The notes under the pieces are model-generated. The model did not search any database. It was not told the origin of the DNA and was given only the letters and a program-made list of their open reading frames with translations. From Cyclobacteriaceae bacterium (GTDB taxonomy: Bacteria > Bacteroidota > Bacteroidia > Cytophagales > Cyclobacteriaceae), in the NCBI GenBank assembly GCA_025455445.1, contig JALOMN010000063.1, positions 1-14,339 of the forward strand: a stretch of DNA of 14,339 nucleotides, given 5' to 3'. The position numbers and the translations under genes were made by a program. The number at the start of each line of letters is the position of its first letter. Position 1 is the first letter of the stretch. Of this stretch, positions 7,237-14,012 are shown in pieces.

Positions 7237-7998
7237 TCAGAGGTTGATGGTAAGACCATCATAAGCCAAAGCTACTGATTTTGGAAGTTCCTTTTCTACC
7301 TGTTTATGAAAACCTAGTTTGTGGCTTATATGCATAAAGTATGTCTGTTCAGCGTTTACACGCGCAGCCACCTCTATTGCTTCCTGCAGATTGAAATGTG
7401 AAATGTGGTTTTCTTTTTGAAGTGCATTTAAAGCAAAAACCCTGGTTCCTGTCAGGCGCTCAAAGGTTTCTTCCGGAATATGATTTGCATCGGTGATATA
7501 ACTGAAGTCTCCGATGCGAAATCCCAGCACTGGCATTTTAAAGTGTTTCACTGGTAAGGGTATAATTTTTATACCTTCAAGGTCAAATGCTTCGTGATTA
7601 ATCTCATTCAAATTTATCTGGGGAGTTCCCGGATAACGATGTGTTTCAAATGCATAGTAGAACTCAATTTTTAGTTGATCCAGTGTGCTTTGCAAACCAT
7701 AAACCGGTATGTCGGCTTTTTGTAAGTAATTATATGCTCTTACATCATCCAATCCGGCAATATGATCTTTATGACTGTGCGTATATAATACTGCATCGAG
7801 ATGATTGATGTGTTCACGCAACATCTGCTGCCGGAAATCAGGGCCTGTGTCGATTACAAAACTTTTGTTGTTAACTTCAATGTGCACGGAGGATCGCAAC
7901 CGTTTATCGCGGTAATCCATCGAATGACACACCTCACAAGGACACCCGATAATGGGTACACCCTGTGATGTGCCAGTGCCAAGAAATGTGATTTTCAA
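7237..7998 (-). CDS. PhnP-like MBL-fold metallohydrolase
   Basis: A 253-residue metallo-beta-lactamase-fold hydrolase. It starts with KITFLGTGTSQGVP, the first strand and loop of the family. Two-metal ligands are visible: H74, H76, D78 and H79 in THSHKDH, H152 in PVKHFKM, D170 in ITDANH, and a His near the C-terminus (H223 or H226 in MHISH). C19, C21 and C24 in GCPCEVC match the extra zinc site known in PhnP, a phosphoribosyl cyclic phosphate phosphodiesterase. The natural substrate cannot be read from sequence; a phosphodiester or cyclic phosphate is most likely. No phn genes are nearby. The start is TTG (7996-7998), preferred because it gives the usual MKITFLG N-terminus. It ends 2 bp before the NFACT gene and begins 19 bp after the small conserved gene upstream. 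Confidence 0.88.
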   Translation of the reverse strand: MKITFLGTGTSQGVPIIGCPCEVCHSMDYRDKRLRSSVHIEVNNKSFVIDTGPDFRQQMLREHINHLDAVLYTHSHKDHIAGLDDVRAYNYLQKADIPVYGLQSTLDQLKIEFYYAFETHRYPGTPQINLNEINHEAFDLEGIKIIPLPVKHFKMPVLGFRIGDFSYITDANHIPEETFERLTGTRVFALNALQKENHISHFNLQEAIEVAARVNAEQTYFMHISHKLGFHKQVEKELPKSVALAYDGLTINL

Positions 7999-8017
7999 TA
8001 ATCCAGCGGTTGATGGT

Positions 8018-8290
8018 TTAACTCTTTACTTCTACCTGCTTTAATTCTTCGTAAAGTTTCTGGCTTTTTTCAGTAAAACGGGTGCCATCCAAATCCACGT
8101 TTTTTAAGATGTCCAGCAGGGCATTGATTTTACCTTCGGTGGTAAAAAATTTATTCAAAATCATGATCTTCTGCTCTTTCAGAAGACAGTAACCCGATTT
8201 GAAATTTCCTTTTTCATAGCGCAAAATATAGTCGCTCTCTGCAATAAGGTCTTCAAGCTTGGTTAAATACTGGTTGGTATACTTTATCAT
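8018..8290 (-). CDS. Conserved hypothetical protein (Bacteroidota)
   Basis: A 90-residue cytoplasmic protein that I recognise as a conserved Bacteroidota hypothetical without an assigned function. Characteristic stretches are LEDLIAESDYILRYEKGNFKSGYCLL, written here as LEDLIAESDYILRY then EKGNFKSGYCLL, followed by IMILNKFFTTEGKINALLDIL. There is no signal peptide or membrane segment. I chose the ATG at 8288-8290 (MIKYTNQYL); a TTG nine codons upstream (8317) would also be open, but it adds an atypical MQHKNSPLR. It is the first gene of a three-gene leftward unit with the MBL hydrolase and the NFACT gene, which ties it by context to RNA or translation quality control. That link is inference only. 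Confidence 0.75.
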   Translation of the reverse strand: MIKYTNQYLTKLEDLIAESDYILRYEKGNFKSGYCLLKEQKIMILNKFFTTEGKINALLDILKNVDLDGTRFTEKSQKLYEELKQVEVKS

Positions 8291-8328
8291 TCGTAGTGGC
8301 GAATTTTTGTGCTGCAAGATAGGGATTT

Positions 8329-8358
8329 TGGGGCATTGTTTATAACATCAATTCCCCA
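8329..8358. promoter_or_regulatory. Inverted repeat in the divergent spacer upstream of miaA
   Basis: TGGGGCATTG (8329-8338) and CAATTCCCCA (8349-8358) are complementary at 9 of 10 positions around a 10-bp AT-rich centre. The arm spacing suits either an operator for a dimeric regulator or a hairpin in the leader of the leftward gene that starts at 8290. No regulator is identified. Confidence 0.35.
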
Positions 8359-8402
8359 TGTTCAGCCATCTTTAGTTAGTTGAGAAAATGCATATTCTGC
8401 TA

Positions 8403-8437
8403 ACTATTGACTATCGACTATCTACTATTAACTATTT
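8403..8437. repeat. Heptamer tandem repeat, unit ACTATYN
   Basis: Five exact-register 7-bp units begin at 8403, 8410, 8417, 8424 and 8431. All share ACTAT and end in TG, CG, CT, TA and TT. The array abuts the possible TTG start of miaA at 8438. It lies on neither side of a coding region and has no stem-forming inverted copy. Confidence 0.85.
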
Positions 8438-8443
8438 TTGAGC

Positions 8444-9337
8444 GTGTCAAAAAAACTAATTGTCATTGCCGGGCCCACTGCGGTGGGGAAAACAGCAGTT
8501 GCCATTCAACTGGCTGAACACTACCATGCAGAAATAATTTCGGCTGACTCACGACAGATATTCAGAGAGTTGGAGATTGGCACTGCCAAACCTACCATAG
8601 AAGAACTGGCCCGGGTGAAGCATCACTTTATCAATACACATTCCATTACAGAAGATTATGATGCCGGTGCATATGGTCGTGATGCATTGGCGTTGATTAC
8701 AGAATTGTTTAAAATCTATGATACGTTAATCCTTTGTGGTGGCTCGGGACTTTACATAAAAGCTGTGCTGGAAGGATTTGATGACATGCCAGAAGTGCCC
8801 GAAGGAATACGCGAAAAAATTATAAGGGAATATAAGCAGCATGGCCTCGAGTGGCTTCAGCAAAAATTAAAAGAAGCAGATCCTGAATATTACGAAGTGG
8901 TGGATATTCAAAACCCGCATAGATTAATACGCGCATTGGAGTTATACGAGGCATCGGGCCAGCCTATGCATTTACTGCGCGCAAAAAAGAAAATTCATCA
9001 TCCCTTTCAGGTTATCAGAATCGGGTTGAATGTAGACCGTGAGGTGCTTTATCAACGTATTGATAAGCGCATGGATGCGATGATTGAAAATGGTTTGTTT
9101 GAGGAGGCAGAGCGATTTTATTCGCAGCGAGAACTCAACGCCTTGCAAACGGTGGGCTACCGCGAAATCTTTGATTACCTCGAAGGGAAATATGACAGGG
9201 AAGAAGCGATTCGTTTGTTAAAGCGAAACTCAAGACGTTATGCCAAGCGTCAACTTACGTGGTTTATGCGCGATGAAGAAATGAATTGGTTTACACCCGA
9301 TCAGTTAGATGAAATGATTAAATTAATTGACGGTTAA
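8444..9337 (+). CDS. miaA: tRNA dimethylallyltransferase
   Basis: Transfers a dimethylallyl group from DMAPP to N6 of A37 in tRNAs that read codons starting with U; MiaB-type enzymes can then methylthiolate the product. It has 297 residues from the GTG used here, the normal size. The P-loop GPTAVGKT lies near the N-terminus. Next come the substrate motif ISADSRQIF and the segment EIGTAKPT, with the DMAPP/tRNA-binding regions LCGGSGLYI and QNPHRLIRALELYE further on. The C-terminal signature is LQTVGYREIFDYLEG, then RRYAKRQLTWF. The GTG at 8444 gives MSKKLIVIAGPT, as in relatives. A TTG at 8438 adds two residues and touches the heptamer array, so the true start is uncertain. No ATG is available. 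Confidence 0.95.
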   Translation: MSKKLIVIAGPTAVGKTAVAIQLAEHYHAEIISADSRQIFRELEIGTAKPTIEELARVKHHFINTHSITEDYDAGAYGRDALALITELFKIYDTLILCGGSGLYIKAVLEGFDDMPEVPEGIREKIIREYKQHGLEWLQQKLKEADPEYYEVVDIQNPHRLIRALELYEASGQPMHLLRAKKKIHHPFQVIRIGLNVDREVLYQRIDKRMDAMIENGLFEEAERFYSQRELNALQTVGYREIFDYLEGKYDREEAIRLLKRNSRRYAKRQLTWFMRDEEMNWFTPDQLDEMIKLIDG

Positions 9338-9350
9338 ACTAAAATGGAAA

Positions 9351-9378
9351 ATCCAACTGCGCTAAAGCTTCGTTGGAT
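9351..9378 (+). terminator. Possible hairpin after miaA
   Basis: ATCCAAC (9351-9357) and GTTGGAT (9372-9378) are perfectly complementary across a 14-nt loop, 13 bp after the miaA stop. No T-tract follows, so termination is only a guess. Confidence 0.25.
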
Positions 9379-9379
9379 A

Positions 9380-9400
9380 AATGGAGAATGGAAAATGAAA
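9380..9400. repeat. Short heptamer repeat, unit AATGGAR
   Basis: Three in-register units AATGGAG (9380), AATGGAA (9387) and AATGAAA (9394). A further AATGGAA with neighbour AATCCAA stands at 9343-9356, out of phase by 2 bp. Reverse-complement sequence (CCATTTTTTGATTTCATT, 9419-9436) follows downstream, so the block could fold back on itself. Confidence 0.5.
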
Positions 9401-9436
9401 AAGTATATGTAATGTTGTCCATTTTTTGATTTCATT

Positions 9437-9492
9437 GCCTACTGCTTTGTGCCTACTTCTTAATATTTCTTGCCTACTGCCTACTTTTGTTG
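9437..9492. repeat. Heptamer repeat, unit GCCTACT, with degenerate units in register
   Basis: Perfect GCCTACT copies stand at 9437, 9451, 9472 and 9479. All are spaced by multiples of seven. The intervening heptamers (GCTTTGT, TCTTAAT, ATTTCTT) and the trailing TTTGTTG have drifted in sequence but keep the phase. The array ends 4 bp before the ATG of the glycosyltransferase gene. Confidence 0.8.
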
Positions 9493-9496
9493 AATT

Positions 9497-10795
9497 ATGA
9501 ATAAAAGAGTTCTCATTATCACCTACTATTGGCCACCCTCTGGGGGAAGTGGAGTGCAACGGTGGTTGAAGTTTGTAAAATATTTGGTGCAGGAGGGGTG
9601 GGAACCCTATGTCTTTACACCGGAGAATCCCTCTTTTACCATACAGGATAATTCATTGGGCAAAGATGTGCCGGCTTCGGTGGAGGTAATCCGTTTTCCT
9701 ATCTGGGAACCCTATCAATTGTTTTTCAGAGTAGCATCACTAACCGGTCGGAAAAAAATGGAGCAGACCGATTTTATCTCTACCGGCAAGAAAAGTTTTT
9801 TTCAGCAAATCAGTTCATGGATACGCGGTAACTTTTTTATTCCCGATGCGCGTGTGTTTTGGGTTAAGCCTTCGGTAGAATATCTGCGGGATTTTGTACA
9901 TCGCAACCAGATTGAAAAAATTATTACTACGGGCCCGCCTCACAGCGTGCATTTGATTGGGTTGAAGCTCAAGCAATCAAACAAAGAGCTGAAATGGATT
10001 GCCGACTTCCGCGACCCCTGGAGTGAATGGGATTTACTCGATACACTATCGCTTTCTTCATTTGCCCGTGGGCGACATAAAAAAATGGAAAAGAAAGTAC
10101 TTACTACCGCGGATGAGGTGATCACCATTGCCCCGTATCACGTAGATCGGTTTGAAATTTTAGGTGGTCGTAAGGTACAATTAATCACCAACGGGTTTGA
10201 TGAAGACGATTTTGCAAACATTGTGCACACACCTACTGAGAAATTCATCATTCGCCATGTGGGTGTAGTGGATGAGTTGCGTGATCCACAACCGGTGATG
10301 GAGGCAATAAAAGAATTATGCAATGCCAATTCCGACTTTGCCCAACACGTGCATGTGGAGTTTATAGGAAAGGTGAATTCTTCTTTTAAGAATCGCGTGA
10401 AAGAGGATGTGGTTTTAAAATCAGTTACACAGTTCACCGATCAGATGCCACACGATCAACTTTTAAAAGTGTATGGCAGCACGAACCTTCAGTTATTGGT
10501 GCTCGCACATACGGCTATCGCGCCCGGCAATCTGCCCGGAAAGTTTTTTGAATACCTTGCTTCAGGCAATCCAATTCTCGCGATTGGTCCGGTGCAGGGC
10601 GATGCCGCGCATGTATTACACGAATCGCAGGCAGGAGTGATTCATGAACGCACCGATGCAACGGGAATAAGAAAATCGTTGCTGAGCTATTACCAGGATT
10701 GGAAGCAGGGAGCTACCGTTTCGCAAAAAGGTGCAGAAAAATTCACCAGAAAAAATCTTACCCAACAACTCATACAACTTTTAGAAAAGCTTTGA
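9497..10795 (+). CDS. GT-B glycosyltransferase, GT4-like
   Basis: A 432-residue cytoplasmic or membrane-associated sugar transferase, probably acting on a cell-surface polysaccharide or lipid-linked acceptor; neither sugar nor acceptor can be predicted. Two Rossmann-like halves are visible. The N-terminal half starts with VLIITYYWPPSGGSGVQRW (residues 5-23), whose glycine-rich loop is typical of family 4 enzymes, and holds ADFRDPWSEWDLLD at 169-182. The C-terminal half holds the nucleotide-sugar site APGNLPGKFFEYLASGNPI (342-360), with the conserved Glu in FFEYLA. There is no transmembrane segment. The ATG at 9497 gives the expected MNKRVLIITYYWPP N-terminus. The gene is not in a visible polysaccharide cluster: miaA is upstream after a 159-bp repeat-rich spacer and a convergent transporter gene is downstream. 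Confidence 0.9.
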   Translation: MNKRVLIITYYWPPSGGSGVQRWLKFVKYLVQEGWEPYVFTPENPSFTIQDNSLGKDVPASVEVIRFPIWEPYQLFFRVASLTGRKKMEQTDFISTGKKSFFQQISSWIRGNFFIPDARVFWVKPSVEYLRDFVHRNQIEKIITTGPPHSVHLIGLKLKQSNKELKWIADFRDPWSEWDLLDTLSLSSFARGRHKKMEKKVLTTADEVITIAPYHVDRFEILGGRKVQLITNGFDEDDFANIVHTPTEKFIIRHVGVVDELRDPQPVMEAIKELCNANSDFAQHVHVEFIGKVNSSFKNRVKEDVVLKSVTQFTDQMPHDQLLKVYGSTNLQLLVLAHTAIAPGNLPGKFFEYLASGNPILAIGPVQGDAAHVLHESQAGVIHERTDATGIRKSLLSYYQDWKQGATVSQKGAEKFTRKNLTQQLIQLLEKL

Positions 10796-10799
10796 ATAG

Positions 10800-10928
10800 A
10801 TGTTTCTATCACGCAAAGAAAGTGCTGAAGAAAAATCTATTAGTGTAATTTCAGTAACCTATGATGCGATCACAAAACCGACTGCAAGTAAATTCCTGCT
10901 TAATGAATTTTTGTGGTTCAGGCGGTGA
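10800..10928 (+). CDS. Possible small ORF of 42 codons after the glycosyltransferase
   Basis: An ATG four bases after the glycosyltransferase stop opens a 42-residue frame starting MFLSRKESAEEKSIS and ending FLLNEFLWFRR, TGA at 10926-10928. It fills the whole gap to the convergent transporter gene and overlaps its end by 11 bp. Amino-acid use is protein-like and the tight spacing suits cotranscription, but I recognise no family. It could equally be a chance frame or the remnant of a longer gene. Confidence 0.3.
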   Translation: MFLSRKESAEEKSISVISVTYDAITKPTASKFLLNEFLWFRR

Positions 10929-12270
10929 TTTCCTCCATAGTAAGTTTAGTAGCATACCCTACAACTTTAAGCTGCTTTCTTCTAGTAATAATCAGCGCAA
11001 TAAATCCCAAAACAAAAAACAAGATGAGCGCCAGTACAGAATTTTTCATTCCGAAAAACTCATCAATGAAGCCAAATGTAAAAATACCAACCACGATGGC
11101 GATTTTTTCGGTCATGTCGTAAAAGCTGAAAAAAGATGCGGTGTCTTGTGTTACCGGCATCAGTTTGCTGTACGTACTTCGGCTTAGTGATTGAATACCT
11201 CCCATCACGAAGCCAACGCCAACGGCTATTCCATAAAAATAAAATTCAACATTTACTCCCGCTTCCTTTAGCGTGGCAACCTCATAGGCGGCTATACACA
11301 CACCAATCCATAGCAAAACAATACCCATCAATACATTAAGATTGCCAAAGCGGCCAGACATCCGTGCGATTAACGTGGCGCCTGCAACAGCAACCAATTG
11401 AATCAACACCAGAGTTATGATTAGTTTGGTAGGTGGCAAGCCTAATAGTTTACTTCCAAACATGGAGGCTACTAGCATAACAGTCTGCACACCCATACTA
11501 TAAAGAAAAAATGCAGCGAGGAACCAATTCATAACTCCTATCTTAAGAACCTGTTTCAGCACTTTTCTCAGTTCTATGAAGCCCGAGGTTAAGAAGTTTT
11601 TTGTTGATTTTTGAGAGTTTGTCCCGCCTTGTGGTAAATAGGCAAACGGAATTTGTGCAAATCCAATCCACCAAATTCCAACTAATAAAAAAGTAAATAA
11701 GGGTCCGGAAGTATTATCACCATTGGCTTGAAAATGCAGGACTAATCCAAAACCAATCAGTTGTAAAATAACCGAGCCAATATAACCCATCATGAATCCG
11801 CGTGCACTTACTTTATCACGGTCTTCCATGGCGGCAATTTCAGGAAGGTATGAATTATAAAATACAAGACTTCCAGTGTATCCTATCACGGCCATTACAA
11901 AACAGGCTAAACCCCAAATCAGATTAGATCCGTTGAACCAAAAAAGCCCCATACATGCCATTCCTCCCAGGTAGCAAAAGAATTGCATAAATTTTTTCTT
12001 ACTTCCACGAGTATCCGCTATGGATGTAAGAATGGGAAGCAGCAGGGCAATAAACAAATAGGCGAAAACCAATGTGAAATCATACAACGCAGAATTCTTG
12101 AATGTGCGCCCCATAAAAGGAACCGTGTCTTCGCCAAAAGCAGATTTTGTCACACCTAGAAAATAAATTGGAAAAAATGTGGTGGTAATTACCAGGTTGT
12201 AAACTGAGTTGGCCCAATCATACATGCACCAGGCATTCACTACTTTTTTATTGTGTAATGTCAACTGCAT
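10918..12270 (-). CDS. UMF1-family major facilitator transporter (Atg22-like)
   Basis: A 450-residue inner-membrane transporter. The N-terminus carries the family hallmark YDWANS (residues 17-22) in MYDWANSVYNLVITTTFFPIYF, written here as MYDWANSVYNL then VITTTFFPIYF. About twelve hydrophobic segments follow, for example LVFAYLFIALLLPIL, MACMGLFWF and YGIAVGVGFVMGGIQSLSRS. A basic loop containing RRKQLK lies at the end. Eukaryotic Atg22 relatives export amino acids from the vacuole; the substrate of the bacterial UMF1 group is not established, so none is assigned. The start is ATG (12268-12270), 41 bp downstream of the beta-barrel gene on the same strand, so cotranscription is possible. It converges with the glycosyltransferase unit. 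Confidence 0.88.
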   Translation of the reverse strand: MQLTLHNKKVVNAWCMYDWANSVYNLVITTTFFPIYFLGVTKSAFGEDTVPFMGRTFKNSALYDFTLVFAYLFIALLLPILTSIADTRGSKKKFMQFFCYLGGMACMGLFWFNGSNLIWGLACFVMAVIGYTGSLVFYNSYLPEIAAMEDRDKVSARGFMMGYIGSVILQLIGFGLVLHFQANGDNTSGPLFTFLLVGIWWIGFAQIPFAYLPQGGTNSQKSTKNFLTSGFIELRKVLKQVLKIGVMNWFLAAFFLYSMGVQTVMLVASMFGSKLLGLPPTKLIITLVLIQLVAVAGATLIARMSGRFGNLNVLMGIVLLWIGVCIAAYEVATLKEAGVNVEFYFYGIAVGVGFVMGGIQSLSRSTYSKLMPVTQDTASFFSFYDMTEKIAIVVGIFTFGFIDEFFGMKNSVLALILFFVLGFIALIITRRKQLKVVGYATKLTMEEITA

Positions 12271-12311
12271 AGGATTAAGATTTAATGTTTGAAATATTTT
12301 ATTATGATTTA

Positions 12312-13226
12312 TTAATCTGTTATAAATCTATACAGCAAAGTAGCCTGGTAGATAAAGCCATCTGAGAAATCCGTATTTAATTGTTGTCGATCGTCACCCA
12401 CCTTTATTAATACTGAGCCAAAAGATATTTTATCACCTTCATCATATACTCTGAAACTTCTTCCAATCGAATATCCAAGCCTTGTCTGAATACTGAGACT
12501 TTCTGTCAGATTAAATTTCAGGTAGCTAAATAATTCGTTTGTCGCCTTCACCATATATCCTGGTTGATTAGTTGCAGATACATTGTTGAGATGATACGAC
12601 CTTATCTGTCCATTGAAATTAACACCGATATTCAATCTTTGATGTAGTTTATAGTTAATATCGGCAAGAAAGGGCAATGTTAAATTCGTTTCAAATTTTT
12701 TATTGGGACTCAGATAATAGACTCCTAATAGTGGTACGATAAATGGTCCGAATAATTCGGAGTTATAATAAATGCCAAGTTTATAACTTTTGTTCTCCCG
12801 TTGCGCATACTTCAATAGGGCAATTATACCGAGTTGGAAATCTTTACTTCCAATTTGATCGAAGTCGGATGCCAACTTAGGAATCACTACATAGGTGCCC
12901 GACCATTTTTCGGAATGTCTTTTAGATAATCCTGCTCTTAAACCCAACACCGAAACAGTTGTTGGTGGATCAGTTTCAAATAATTTAGTTTCAATCCTCT
13001 CATAAATTAGTCCAGTGAGTATCGCATCCGTTTCATTAATTAAAATTGGAAGCGTAATTTCCAAGCCAAGTTCTTTGATGCGTGTGCTTGAGTCGCTATT
13101 CTCGAATTTATTTAAGGCCGAATTGCCATAATAAAGCTTTGCAACATCCACATATTTTTGGCTAAACGCGTTTCCGGTTGTCAGAATAAAGACAACCACT
13201 GGAATAAACTTTTTAAGGAATCTCAT
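12312..13226 (-). CDS. Exported probable outer-membrane beta-barrel protein, DUF6268-like
   Basis: A 304-residue secreted protein. Signal peptide: MRFLKKFIPVVVFILTTGNA, with probable cleavage after AFS (residue 22) before QKYVDV. The mature part is rich in alternating hydrophobic/polar strands ending in aromatic residues (GIYYNSELF, VPLLGVYYLSPNKKFETNL, SIQTRLGYSIGRSF). It ends in TLLYRFITD, close to a beta-barrel C-terminal strand. The overall pattern resembles the Bacteroidota DUF6268 outer-membrane family, recalled from memory, so treat the family name as probable only. The function is unknown. The ATG at 13224-13226 is directly followed by the basic n-region RFLKK. It lies 207 bp downstream of another barrel gene. 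Confidence 0.72.
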   Translation of the reverse strand: MRFLKKFIPVVVFILTTGNAFSQKYVDVAKLYYGNSALNKFENSDSSTRIKELGLEITLPILINETDAILTGLIYERIETKLFETDPPTTVSVLGLRAGLSKRHSEKWSGTYVVIPKLASDFDQIGSKDFQLGIIALLKYAQRENKSYKLGIYYNSELFGPFIVPLLGVYYLSPNKKFETNLTLPFLADINYKLHQRLNIGVNFNGQIRSYHLNNVSATNQPGYMVKATNELFSYLKFNLTESLSIQTRLGYSIGRSFRVYDEGDKISFGSVLIKVGDDRQQLNTDFSDGFIYQATLLYRFITD

Positions 13227-13433
13227 GTGATTAGGCCAGCTAAGGATTACTTAACACAATATAACTTAGATTGGTAATCTTGTCACTATATGCATTTAAA
13301 AATCTTTGGATACCGCCTTATTAGGTGATATAACTTAACCTACAACATTTCAAACTCAATACGGGGTGCGAAGAATCCGCATCAAGGATTGCTGTGCTAT
13401 GCTAATGACTGATTGATTTATTAATAGAACCTT
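13227..13433. other. Intergenic spacer between two barrel genes
   Basis: A 207-bp A/T-rich spacer with no coding frame of note. It holds a 10-bp direct repeat, ATATAACTTA, at 13259-13268 and 13328-13337, and a small AATCC/GGATT hairpin at 13374-13390. The promoter for the gene starting at 13226 presumably lies here, but I see no convincing -33/-7 pair. Confidence 0.4.
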
Positions 13434-13457
13434 TTAAAATATGAAACCATATTTTAA
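13434..13457 (-). terminator. Perfect hairpin over the stop codon of the small barrel gene
   Basis: TTAAAATATG (13434-13443) and CATATTTTAA (13448-13457) form a 10-bp perfect stem with a 4-nt loop. The sequence encodes the last residues KYGFIF and the stop. The stem is almost all A/T and the transcript continues with AAGG, so it may be a 3'-end stabiliser rather than a true terminator. Confidence 0.3.
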
Positions 13458-13979
13458 GTGAAGCCCATCAATATAATTACCACCAAAAAATCCGATGGAA
13501 ATCATATGTTTTTTATTGAATGTGTTGGAAAGACCCAGTTGCGCCCCCAGCGAAGTGCCTTCCTGGCCGGGGTCATCATATCTGCTTGTCTGGCTGCTTT
13601 CAAACATCAAACCGGGCATTATATAAAATGAAGGATTCCAATTCTTTTTGGGCCTCAGGTTGAGTCTTAATCCTCCATAAAAAGAAAGGGCAGAGGATTT
13701 GTAATCGTCTCCGTTTGAAAATGTTTCGCCTTTTTGAGCATCATAGGCGATGGCAACTTCCGGTTGCAATACTCTTTGTGTGTTAAAAGAATAATGAACA
13801 CTCAGACTAAGGCCCGAACCGGGATTTAATACGGCAGTATTCAGACCGCCATGAATGCCCCATGGTCTTGGCTTGTCTGCTTCCTGCGCATACATCCCGC
13901 TAACGGAAGTAATCATAAGAAAAAATAAAAGCCCGACTCTTTTAACTATTGAAAAGTTTACACAGATGCACGTTTGCAT
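13434..13979 (-). CDS. Exported small outer-membrane beta-barrel protein
   Basis: A 181-residue protein from the start used here. The signal peptide has the hydrophobic core VGLLFFLMITSVSG with probable cleavage after MYAQ, before EADKPRPWGIHGG. The mature protein of about 150 residues shows the alternating pattern of a small eight-stranded porin-like barrel (GLNTAVLNPGSGLSLSVHY, SALSFYGGLRLNL, GLHLKYGFIF) and ends in Phe, as expected for Bam recognition. It resembles the general outer-membrane beta-barrel (PorT/OmpA-like) domain of Bacteroidota; no specific function is assigned. An in-frame ATG at 14012 adds eleven residues (MSGRMVQHNQI) and would give an unusually long n-region, so the ATG at 13979 is preferred. 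A 27-bp dyad lies upstream, and the last codons are part of a perfect hairpin. Confidence 0.7.
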   Translation of the reverse strand: MQTCICVNFSIVKRVGLLFFLMITSVSGMYAQEADKPRPWGIHGGLNTAVLNPGSGLSLSVHYSFNTQRVLQPEVAIAYDAQKGETFSNGDDYKSSALSFYGGLRLNLRPKKNWNPSFYIMPGLMFESSQTSRYDDPGQEGTSLGAQLGLSNTFNKKHMISIGFFGGNYIDGLHLKYGFIF

Positions 13980-14012
13980 TATTTGATTGTGTTGTACCAT
14001 GCGACCAGACAT

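Noticed and set aside
7237..7998. Calling the MBL hydrolase phnP or RNase Z
   Set aside because: Metal ligands and the Cys cluster fit the PhnP-like branch, but no phosphonate genes are present and nothing shows an RNase Z exosite arm, so only the fold-level name is given.
8403..9492. Heptamer arrays as CRISPR or as attachment sites
   Set aside because: Units of 7 bp without spacers are far too short for CRISPR, and no integrase or mobile gene is nearby.
13259..13337. 10-bp direct repeat ATATAACTTA in the spacer between barrel genes
   Set aside because: Two A/T-rich copies 69 bp apart can arise by chance; no symmetry or promoter spacing supports a function.
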